From an uncultured Verrucomicrobiota bacterium (lineage in GTDB: Bacteria; Verrucomicrobiota; Verrucomicrobiia; Verrucomicrobiales; Verrucomicrobiaceae), in NCBI GenBank assembly GCA_903838675.1, contig CAILZI010000070.1:1-57680 (forward strand): a DNA stretch of 57,680 bases. The letters are read 5' to 3'. The stretch's first letter is position 1. Each line of letters opens with the position of its first letter. Of this stretch, positions 51,366-57,680 are shown piece by piece. A program made the translations under genes and the position numbers. The notes under the pieces are model-generated. The model was not told the DNA's origin. It saw only the letters and a list, made by a program, of their open reading frames with translations, and did no database searches.

Positions 51366-52463
51366 TTAGGCGTTCACGCGCATGGGCATCAGCACATACA
51401 GGAAATTCGTGCCGCTGCGCAGCACCCCGGGGCTGATTTCATCAATGAGGTGCAGATGCACTTCATCGGCGCTCAGATTGCGCAGCGGTGCCATCGCAAA
51501 TTCCGGATTGAAGGCGATGGTGATCGCGGCCCCCTTGTAATTGATGGCAACCGTTTCACGTGCCTCACCAACATCTGGTGAAGTGGCCACGATTTCCACG
51601 CTGCCAGGCGTGAAGATGAATTTGATCGAGTTCGACTTTTCTGTGACCAGCAGAGAGACGCGTGAGATGGCCCGGAGAAAAGCTTCCCTCTCCAGCGGAA
51701 TGCGTTCCTTCGACTCACCAGGAATGACCTGCCGGTAGTTCGGGTAGTTGCCGTCGATGAGTTTGCTTACCAGCAGGCTGTCTCCGAGATCAAAACCAAC
51801 CTGCGAACCAGTGACGCGAATAGCTACCTCGCCGGAATCTCCCAGCAGCCGGGAAAGTTCATTCACTGCCTTGGTAGGCACAATGATGTCGATCTCCTGG
51901 CTTTGCGGAAACTCCAGTTCCTGCTCCACCATGGCAAGGCGCCGTCCGTCTGTGGCGACCATGGTCAGTGCGTTGTCCTTGAAGGCGAAGAGAATGCCAT
52001 TGAGCACGTAGCGCGTCTCATCCGTGGAAATGGCGTAGCTGGTCTTGCGCAGGCAGTCGCGCAGCACCTGCTGCTCGATGCGGAACTCTCGCGCATCATC
52101 GAAACGGGGCAGTGCGGGAAATTCCTCACTGGTGAGGCCAAGCACTTTGAAATAACTGGGGCCGCTCCGGATGGAGGCGACGTTTTTCTCATCAACTTTG
52201 ACTTCAATTTCCTCTGACGGCAGTTCGCGGACGATGGTGGCAAGGCGACGCGCCGGAAGGGTCGTGGCCCCGGGCTCATCAACCTCGGCGGGAACCGAGC
52301 AGGTCACACCGACATCAAGGTCAGTGGTGGTGAGTTCAAGCCTTCCATCCTTCGCCTTGAGCAGCACATTTGAGAGAATGGCGAGTGTGGTTCGCGAACT
52401 GACCACATGCTGGACCTGGTTGATGGCGTCCAGAAAGGATTCTTTGCTGATGGTGAACTTCAT
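51366..52463 (-). CDS. dnaN: DNA polymerase III sliding clamp beta subunit
   Basis: A 365-residue clamp. Three repeated domains are recognised from MKFTISKESFLDAINQVQHVVSSRTTLAILSNVLLKA, TTLPARRLATIVRELP, TYAISTDETRYVLNGILFAF-like sequence, VPTKAVNELSRLLG and the C-terminal YVLMPMRVNA, which includes the LMPMR end typical of the family. It tethers the replicative polymerase to DNA. It is not beside dnaA in this window. A 12-base palindrome lies 24 nt upstream of the start. Confidence 0.97.
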   Translation of the reverse strand: MKFTISKESFLDAINQVQHVVSSRTTLAILSNVLLKAKDGRLELTTTDLDVGVTCSVPAEVDEPGATTLPARRLATIVRELPSEEIEVKVDEKNVASIRSGPSYFKVLGLTSEEFPALPRFDDAREFRIEQQVLRDCLRKTSYAISTDETRYVLNGILFAFKDNALTMVATDGRRLAMVEQELEFPQSQEIDIIVPTKAVNELSRLLGDSGEVAIRVTGSQVGFDLGDSLLVSKLIDGNYPNYRQVIPGESKERIPLEREAFLRAISRVSLLVTEKSNSIKFIFTPGSVEIVATSPDVGEARETVAINYKGAAITIAFNPEFAMAPLRNLSADEVHLHLIDEISPGVLRSGTNFLYVLMPMRVNA

Positions 52464-52776
52464 ATAAAATGCCTGCTGTGGGTCAATTTGTTAACAAACC
52501 CCGATGAAACGGCAAGGATATTGAGCGGAAAAATCCGGGTGTCTAACTGCAATCTGAGTTCCTTCACTTTCGTGGTGCGGTCCATTTTCTTTCTGATTAG
52601 TCAATTCTGACACTTCTTTCCATGCCAAACTTCTTCTGTCACGACAGCCTGAAGGAGAATATTGGAAATACACGGCACCTGAAAAAATCGTCTATCCACT
52701 CGATGCAGGCTTGTCTCAATTTTCAGATTGCCTGAACGCAGCCAAGCTGTCTTTGGCGGAGAGACTGCACGGAGTT
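52464..52776. other. Intergenic region upstream of dnaN
   Basis: This 313-nt stretch carries the presumed dnaN promoter region read leftward. It contains one 12-base palindrome (52487-52498) and no supported gene. Single DnaA-box-like words are too degenerate to count. Confidence 0.4.
52487..52498. promoter_or_regulatory. Palindrome in the dnaN leader
   Basis: TTTGTTAACAAA is a perfect 12-base palindrome 24 nt before the dnaN start. It could be an operator for a dimeric regulator, or chance in an AT-rich stretch. Confidence 0.3.
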
Positions 52777-52852
52777 TGGTGGAGCATAGCGGGTTCGAAC
52801 CGCTGACCTCCTGCATGCCATGCAGGCGCTCTACCAACTGAGCTAATGCCCC
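52777..52852 (-). tRNA. tRNA-Ala(GGC)
   Basis: A 76-nt cloverleaf. The acceptor arm GGGGCAT pairs with ATGCTCC, the D arm is AGCTCAGTTGGTAGAGC, the anticodon arm is CCTGC/GCAGG with loop ATGGCAT (anticodon GGC, decoding GCC/GCU), and the T arm has GGTTCGAACCC. The 3' CCA is encoded. It is on the same strand as the Sel1-repeat gene, only a few nucleotides after that gene's terminator hairpin. Confidence 0.95.
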
Positions 52853-52854
52853 GG

Positions 52855-52893
52855 AATTAAAAAAAACCGGCTCCCCAGGATTTGGGGAGCCGG
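52855..52893 (-). terminator. Terminator of the Sel1-repeat gene
   Basis: CCGGCTCCCC and GGGGAGCCGG form a perfect 10-base stem with a 7-base loop, followed on the minus strand by a run of eight T. It is a strong intrinsic terminator that ends three nucleotides before the tRNA 5' end, so the tRNA promoter probably overlaps it or the tRNA is reached by readthrough. Confidence 0.85.
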
Positions 52894-52924
52894 AGACTAG
52901 CAAAGAGCTCTGTTTTGACAAGTG

Positions 52925-54640
52925 CTATTTCTTCTTCTTCGCATCACCACCTTTGGTGGGGGCGGAATCCTGCACCGTCGGTGCCGCCGTAGCTGCACCG
53001 GCCTGTGGTTTCGGCAGCTTCTCAAAAATCTTTTTCGCCTCGGTGATTTCTTCGGCCTTCATTTTGGTTTCGAGCTGCTTGAGAACATTGGCAGTGACAT
53101 CAATGTCGGCCTTGTTGCCGCTCTTCTTGGCGACTTCATCAGCCTGCATTGCGTAGGCCCATGCACGGGGAAGTTCCGGAGTGCCGGGAACCACACCAAC
53201 TGCATAAAGATTGGCCAGGCGAAGCATCGCCAGGGCCACGCCCTGCTGGGCAGCGTCGGCATAGAGGCCTGCGGCCACCATGCGGCTCTGACGCACGCCT
53301 GCACCCTGCTCATAAAGAATGCCAAGTGCGATCTGCGCAGGTGCAAAACCCATGTCCGCAGCGCGCTGATACCAGCCAGCAGCAGCCACGACGTCCTGAG
53401 TGACTCCAGTGCCATTGGCATAAAGGCCGGCAAGACGGTTCATCGCCTGGGCAATGCCAGCCGTGGATGCCTTCATCAGGAAGGTGAATGCCTTGGCAGG
53501 ATCTTTGTCCACCACGGTGCCGGTTTCATAGTACACGCCGACGTTGTAGAAGGCTTCAGCAAGGTTGTTCTGGGCGGCCAGACGATAGAGGTCGAGGGCG
53601 CTCTTTGGGTTCGGCTGGATGAGGATGTTGTCCTTGTTGTCGCGTGCGCCTTTAGGGTCCTTGATGATGCCGGTTTCGAACGCATTGCCGAGGCGGAACA
53701 GAGCCTGTGGGTCATTGCCATTGGCGGCCTTGGTGTAGTAGTCGAAAGCCTTCGTCACGTCCTGCTTCACATCAGCGCCATCAGCGCCAACTCCGTTTTC
53801 ATAGATCTGACCGAGAATGCGGTTCGCAGCAGCAAGACCTTTTTCAGCGGCTTCATTGAACATCTTCAATGCGGCGGTCACATCTTTCTTCACCAGCTTT
53901 GGGCTCTCCTTCGTGTCAGGATCACCGTTCAAAAGGCGGGCACCATAGGTGCTGAGAGCAACTGCGCTGCCCTGCTTGCCGGCTTCGATGAGGTAGTCGA
54001 GCGCCTTCTGCTGATCCTGTGGGATGCCTTCCACTCCAGCGGAGTAGATCTGGGCCAGACCGAGAGTGGCTTCGCCGTCTTGAGCTTTCTCGCCCTTTTC
54101 CAGCAGCTCCTTGGCTTTCGCCGCGCTCTTCTCAACCACCACAAGGCCTTTTTCACCTTCAGTCACACCTTGCAGGTGCAGCTGGGCCAGCATGCGGCGG
54201 GAAACTTTGTTGTCTGCGGCTTCTGCTTCCTTGATCAGCTTGATGGCTTCCTTCACGGCATCCGGATTTTGCGCGCCAGCCTGCATCAGCACCTGGGCGA
54301 GTTCGGATTTGGCGAGGATCTGGCCTTTGTCGGCTGCCTTGCGGAAGAGGGCGGCCACTTCATTGATGTTCGCTCCGCTCAGCACTCCCCAATGGGCAAG
54401 CGCATAGATGGCGTCTTTGTCATCCTTCTGCGCCAGGTCGCGCACTTTCGCGACGGCGTCATTGAAAGACTTGTTCACGTCGGGGCCTGCTCCAGGGGTC
54501 TTTTGCACCTGGTCCTGATCAGCCTTGAGAGCTGTGAGAATATCTGTGAACTCTTTGGAAGCTCCTGGCATGTCGGCAGTGTCGATGCCAGCGACCGCGA
54601 CAAGAGCCGCGAGTTTAAGTTTGAGTGCTGTAAGTAACAT
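52925..54640 (-). CDS. Sel1-repeat secreted or envelope protein
   Basis: A 571-residue protein made of about 11 to 12 Sel1-type repeats of 33-43 residues, seen as recurring A-x-x-x-L-G-x-x-Y and G-x-x-x-D-x-x-K-A patterns such as RILGQIYENGVGA, AFYNVGVYYETGTVVDKDPAKA and IALGILYEQGAGV. The N-terminus MLLTALKLKLAALVAVAGI resembles a signal peptide. These alpha-solenoids act as scaffolds in the periplasm or envelope. The ATG at 54640 was chosen because it starts at the hydrophobic segment; a longer open frame to 54724 adds unrelated charged residues. The C-terminus is Lys-rich (GGDAKKKK). Confidence 0.85.
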   Translation of the reverse strand: MLLTALKLKLAALVAVAGIDTADMPGASKEFTDILTALKADQDQVQKTPGAGPDVNKSFNDAVAKVRDLAQKDDKDAIYALAHWGVLSGANINEVAALFRKAADKGQILAKSELAQVLMQAGAQNPDAVKEAIKLIKEAEAADNKVSRRMLAQLHLQGVTEGEKGLVVVEKSAAKAKELLEKGEKAQDGEATLGLAQIYSAGVEGIPQDQQKALDYLIEAGKQGSAVALSTYGARLLNGDPDTKESPKLVKKDVTAALKMFNEAAEKGLAAANRILGQIYENGVGADGADVKQDVTKAFDYYTKAANGNDPQALFRLGNAFETGIIKDPKGARDNKDNILIQPNPKSALDLYRLAAQNNLAEAFYNVGVYYETGTVVDKDPAKAFTFLMKASTAGIAQAMNRLAGLYANGTGVTQDVVAAAGWYQRAADMGFAPAQIALGILYEQGAGVRQSRMVAAGLYADAAQQGVALAMLRLANLYAVGVVPGTPELPRAWAYAMQADEVAKKSGNKADIDVTANVLKQLETKMKAEEITEAKKIFEKLPKPQAGAATAAPTVQDSAPTKGGDAKKKK

Positions 54641-54902
54641 AGGTGGTTGTGATTTGGAGGGGCGTTTGACCCGGTAGTTCCGGAGGTGTTCATTTTTCGA
54701 CACGACCACAGACACAGCAAGCATTTGATGAAAGTATAATTTCGGTCATCACAAAAACTCACACACAAAATTCTGAGAGGGTGCCGTTGACGCGGTTTTG
54801 CCAAAACCTCCGAAACCACCCCAAAATGCGCCAAATCCGACCACGTCATCATCGAGCACGTCATTGACGCAAATCCGCAGCCCTCCATCCTGAACGTCCC
54901 TC

Positions 54903-56414
54903 ATGGCCGAAAATTCCACTCCCATCGCGACCGCAGACACCCCTCAAAACGGTGATGCCGCGCATGCAAAAAAGCGGGAGAACTTCAAAAAGAAAAACGA
55001 AATCCCCACCGCAGAAGAACTGCTCGCCTCTTTCAATCGCGCCCTTCCCTTCAGTGACGAAGCCGAAAAAGGCGTCCTCTCCTGCCTGCTGCAGGATCCG
55101 GTGGAACGCCTCAGCGAGTGCCGCGTCAATCTCCCTGCCCTTGCCTTCTACCACGACGCAAATCGCACCATCTACGAAAAGCTGCTCGAGTTTTATGACA
55201 AAAATCTCCCCGTCGATCCCGTCACGCTGACTCATGCCCTGCGTGAGCAGAACATGCTCGACAAGGTCGGTGGTGCTGCCGCCATTTCCGAGCTCTTCGC
55301 CTTCGTCCCGATCCCCTCGCACTTCCCCTATTATAAGAAGATCGTCCTCGACAAGCACATCGTGCGGGAGCTCATCCATGCCAGCTCGCTGAACATCCAT
55401 TACGCCTATGAGCATGGCAAAGAGCAGATGGATGAAAACACCGACACCCTCATCGATCATGCGGAGCAGCGCGTGCTCGCCGTGCGTGAATCCGTCGGCG
55501 CCAAGGAAGGCATCAAGACCCTCGCCACCCATGTCATGGATGCCATCGACAGCATCCAGTACATGCTTGAGCATCCCGGCCAGCTTCGCGGTCTGTCCAC
55601 CGGCTACAGCAAGCTCGACGCCATGAGCTCCGGCCTGCAGGGCGGTGAAATGTTCGTCATCGCCGCCCGTCCTTCCATGGGTAAAACCTCGCTCGCCATG
55701 AACATCGTCGAGCACATCGCCGTGGACTGCAACACGCCCTGCGCCGTGTTCAGCTTGGAAATGAGCGCCACCATGCTCGTGCGTCGTCTCCTCGTCTCCC
55801 GTGCCCGCCTCAGCATGCAGGACCTCTCCCGCGGCCTCCTCTCCCGCGCTCAACAAGACGCCCTCGCCAAGGCAACCCGCGATCTCCAGAAAGCGCAGAT
55901 CTTCATCGATGAAACGCCCGGTCTCGACATCATGGAGATGCGCGCCAAATCACGCCGCCTCAAAAAGCAGCACGGCATCCAGATGATCATGATCGATTAT
56001 CTTCAGCTCGTCACCTCCCAGAGCCGCCGCGCCAAAGACAACCGTCAGATCGAAATCGCGGAAATCTCCGCCGGCATCAAAGGCCTCGCCAAAGAACTGA
56101 ACGTCCCCATCATCGTCCTCGCCCAGCTCAACCGCGCCGTCGAATCCCGCAAAGGCCAGCGCCCCGTGCTCTCCGATCTGCGCGAATCCGGTTCCATCGA
56201 ACAGGACGCCGACATGGTCGGCCTCCTCACCCGCTCCGACTACGCCGGTGCCAAGATGGAAGTCGAAGACGAAGAGGCCGAAGAAAAGAAAAAAGGCGAA
56301 GCCATGCTCATCCTCGCCAAAAACCGCAACGGCCCCACCGACGACGTCCTCCTCCGCTTCATCGACCACGCCATGCGCTTCGTCGAACGCGCTGAGGAAG
56401 CCGAGTCGCCCTAG
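54903..56414 (+). CDS. dnaB: Replicative DNA helicase DnaB
   Basis: A 503-residue helicase. After a 40-residue charged N-terminal extension comes the DnaB N-terminal domain (LPFSDEAEKGVLSCLLQDP). The RecA-like domain has LSTGYSKLDAMSSGLQGGEM, ARPSMGKTSLAMNI (Walker A), VFSLEMSATMLVRRLLVSRA, MIMIDYLQLV (Walker B) and VLSDLRESGSIEQDADMV. It unwinds the chromosome at the replication fork. It is divergent from the Sel1-repeat gene. An acidic stretch (VEDEEAEEKKKGE) interrupts the late part as a likely loop. Confidence 0.96.
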   Translation: MAENSTPIATADTPQNGDAAHAKKRENFKKKNEIPTAEELLASFNRALPFSDEAEKGVLSCLLQDPVERLSECRVNLPALAFYHDANRTIYEKLLEFYDKNLPVDPVTLTHALREQNMLDKVGGAAAISELFAFVPIPSHFPYYKKIVLDKHIVRELIHASSLNIHYAYEHGKEQMDENTDTLIDHAEQRVLAVRESVGAKEGIKTLATHVMDAIDSIQYMLEHPGQLRGLSTGYSKLDAMSSGLQGGEMFVIAARPSMGKTSLAMNIVEHIAVDCNTPCAVFSLEMSATMLVRRLLVSRARLSMQDLSRGLLSRAQQDALAKATRDLQKAQIFIDETPGLDIMEMRAKSRRLKKQHGIQMIMIDYLQLVTSQSRRAKDNRQIEIAEISAGIKGLAKELNVPIIVLAQLNRAVESRKGQRPVLSDLRESGSIEQDADMVGLLTRSDYAGAKMEVEDEEAEEKKKGEAMLILAKNRNGPTDDVLLRFIDHAMRFVERAEEAESP

Positions 56415-56576
56415 CAGACTGTTACCCCCATCTCTCAGGTCTTTGATGCGGTGAAGCCCGAATGGCAGGAATAACACTCGGGTTAAGACAGCTTTTCGTC
56501 TCTTCCATGATGCCAGTGAGCCTGCATGTTCTTGCTGGCCGGCCGCTCTTCATCGCTACTGCGCGTCGCCACACAC

Positions 56577-56640
56577 CAGCCCTGAAAGGGCTGCGTATTA
56601 AAGCCCAGGGTCAGCCGAGCCTCAGCGAGGCGACCCTGGG
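56577..56640. repeat. REP-like double hairpin
   Basis: The first hairpin is CAGCCC-TGAAA-GGGCTG (56577-56593). The second has arms CCCAGGGTC (56604-56612) and GACCCTGGG (56632-56640) enclosing an inner GCCTC-AGC-GAGGC hairpin, so it can form a cruciform. Nested arms of this kind are typical of repetitive extragenic elements. Confidence 0.6.
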
Positions 56641-56773
56641 TATGTCATTACACGACAGGAAAGCCAACCCACCACCTTCGCCACACGCCACGCTCACCAG
56701 CAGCGTCTGCAATGAGCACCGCCGCAAACGGGGAGTACCGCCGCCACCAAACCTACTATGCCCCCTTAACCAA

Positions 56774-56799
56774 GTGCCATTCATGATTGGCATCTTTTC
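56774..56799 (+). terminator. Terminator-like hairpin after dnaB, copy 1 of a repeat pair
   Basis: TGCCA and TGGCA form a short stem with loop TTCATGAT, followed by TCTTTTCTTT on the plus strand. It resembles the minus-strand hairpin at 57420-57448: RTGCCATTCATG, two differing bases, then TGGCATCTTTT. It lies 360 nt after dnaB, so a link to that gene is doubtful. Confidence 0.45.
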
Positions 56800-56929
56800 T
56801 TTCGGAAAGTAAGGAAAAGCTGATTCGCCGAATTTGCGGACCGTGAAGTAACGAGGAGCTTTTTCGACTGCAAATTCTACGAATGGAGGACCTGACCTCC
56901 CATTGGTTGCCACATGTATAGTAGAAATT

Positions 56930-57333
56930 TCAGTTCACGGGTATAACATCCTCATCAAATTCAAGGTATAAAGCTGGATGTCCACCTTGCATAATGCGTC
57001 TCAAATATAATTTGTATGCCTTCCCATCTTCTATCTGAGGCAGTGTCGGTCTTTGCTTAATGCCCCCCGAAATTGAAACGCGAAAATTTCATTTTCATTT
57101 AATATATTGATCCCCTTGATTTCGTGTATTTTGACTAATTTCGCTTCACATTTAAAGAGCGCACCACTGCCTTTATTTGGCTCAATTTCTCGAATATCTT
57201 TAATCACACAGGTGGCCAATGCATGATCTGCATTTTTTGCCTCCACCGTAGACCTGTCAACTTCGTCAGCGTTTGACTGAAAAGACAACATGCTTGTGCC
57301 AATCACTAAAAAAACGATGATTTTGTTGTTCAT
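56930..57333 (-). pseudogene. Frameshifted small secreted protein gene
   Basis: The start at 57333 gives a signal peptide MNNKIIVFLVIGTSMLSFQSNA and about 70 further residues with two Cys. The frame then ends at a TAG at 57031-57033, just after a run of six G (57063-57068 on the other strand). If one base is added to the run, reading continues to 56930 with convincing protein sequence (LPQIEDGKAYKLYLRRIMQG, then HPALYLEFDEDVIPVN), giving about 134 residues in all. So the gene is broken by a single-base indel in a homopolymer, or the base count is a sequencing error. No family is recognised. AT-rich composition differs from the neighbours and suggests transfer. Confidence 0.6.
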
Positions 57334-57680
57334 AATTATTGTTTATTGCTCCCTGGGTTTGCCCAGTCATATGAAGTGTCTGCTGCATTAATTGCGGCCT
57401 CTTCGACAGGACCTCCAGCAAAAAAAGATGCCAGGCATGAATGGCATCTACTTTGGCAAGAATTGCAGACTGAAGAGAAGAATTTTTAACCCCCGCAGTT
57501 CATTTTCAAAAAGATGGCAGGCATTTAATTGTTGATCCAGTCCACAGGCATCCCATGGACGGTTGAAGTTTTGAAGTGAAGTGTGCTGACTGAGGGCGGG
57601 AAGCGGCTTGATTTGGAGTGCGATGTCTAAAACAAAACACACACCAGCCACTCAGCCAGCACGTCACCACATCAATGTTC
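57334..57680. other. AT-rich window end with possible gene remnant
   Basis: No supported complete gene is present. Just upstream of the secreted-protein gene on the minus strand, bases 57419-57336 read as a plausible protein end (AGGPVEEAAINAADTSYDWA, then NPGSNKQ and a stop). It is cut off by a terminator-like hairpin at 57448-57420. This could be the tail of a lost gene. Confidence 0.35.
57420..57448 (-). terminator. Terminator-like hairpin, copy 2 of a repeat pair
   Basis: On the minus strand GATGCCA and TGGCATC form a perfect 7-base stem with an 8-base loop, followed by seven T. It closely matches the plus-strand hairpin at 56774, in opposite orientation. Confidence 0.55.

Larger units (their letters stand above)
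56415..56929. other. Gene-poor stretch after dnaB
   Basis: About 515 nt with no supported gene. It holds two REP-like inverted repeats (56577-56593 and 56604-56640) and one terminator-like hairpin (56774-56799). The open frames here cross these hairpins and look accidental. The second half becomes AT-richer than the rest of the window. Confidence 0.5.

Noticed and set aside
52680..52700. A possible DnaA box upstream of dnaN suggesting a replication origin.
   Set aside because: Only one degenerate match (CTATCCACT) is present, with no cluster, no dnaA and no AT-rich unwinding region.
52922..54637. A 571-residue open frame on the plus strand opposite the Sel1-repeat gene.
   Set aside because: It mirrors the repeat gene codon for codon, has no recognisable domain, and arises from the codon bias of a high-GC repetitive gene on the other strand.
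56462..56812. A 116-residue open frame after dnaB.
   Set aside because: It runs across the REP-like double hairpin and the terminator-like hairpin and has no domain or signal; it is probably accidental.
57448..57651. A 67-residue minus-strand open frame at the window end.
   Set aside because: No domain or signal peptide is recognised and it stops at the terminator-like hairpin.

Overview
The window reads as chromosomal DNA of a verrucomicrobial bacterium, probably near Prosthecobacter/Verrucomicrobium. This is inferred from the gene set (a DUF1080 secreted protein, a TatC with an acidic tail, an aldolase-dehydrogenase fusion, an EboE-like protein), from moderately high GC, and from REP-like GGCGGGCTG/CAGCCCGCC hairpins. 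No rRNA, CRISPR array or complete mobile element was seen.

Region 1 (1-26622) is a large exopolysaccharide locus. It holds a Wzx-type flippase, a Wzy-type polymerase, seven glycosyltransferases plus a GT26 enzyme, an acyltransferase, a nucleotidyltransferase-like protein, an alkaline-phosphatase-superfamily protein, an ExeA-type ATPase, a Wzc-like chain-length protein fused to a Wza-like export domain, and a separate Wza-like lipoprotein. Signalling genes are interleaved: three paralogous NarL-type response regulators, one intact and one truncated receiver, a free STAS protein, and a kinase-GAF-PP2C switch protein. No sigma factor or sensor histidine kinase is visible. The GT26 enzyme carries two STAS domains, so the switch may act directly on polysaccharide synthesis. 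A GC-rich inverted-repeat element (consensus about CCCCRCAGYTGCGGGGATTG) recurs five times, each 35-51 nt before a start codon in this locus.

Region 2 (26591-44833) is mostly ordinary: a DEAD-family helicase, a GNAT enzyme, an L,D-transpeptidase, a nitrilase-type hydrolase, feoA-feoB plus a tiny Cys-rich membrane protein, argH, a Nudix hydrolase, tatC, a zinc-ribbon membrane protein, uppS, an NtrC-like activator with a Glu at the phosphoacceptor position, a DUF1080 protein, an EboE-like protein, an aldolase/SDR fusion and a DUF2721 protein.

Region 3 (44846-56414) has a pseudokinase-like/MinD-like ATPase fusion, the tyrA-aroA-cmk-plsC operon, a Pro-rich lipoprotein, dnaN, tRNA-Ala(GGC), a Sel1-repeat protein and dnaB. 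Region 4 (56415-57680) is AT-richer and gene-poor, with REP-like hairpins, paired terminator-like repeats and a small secreted-protein gene apparently broken by a frameshift in a run of six G.

Main reading: a partner-switching module (STAS, kinase/phosphatase, GT26-STAS-STAS) wired into an exopolysaccharide locus, with a one-polypeptide PCP-OPX exporter and a shared leader element. The individual families are recognised from motifs; the wiring is inference.
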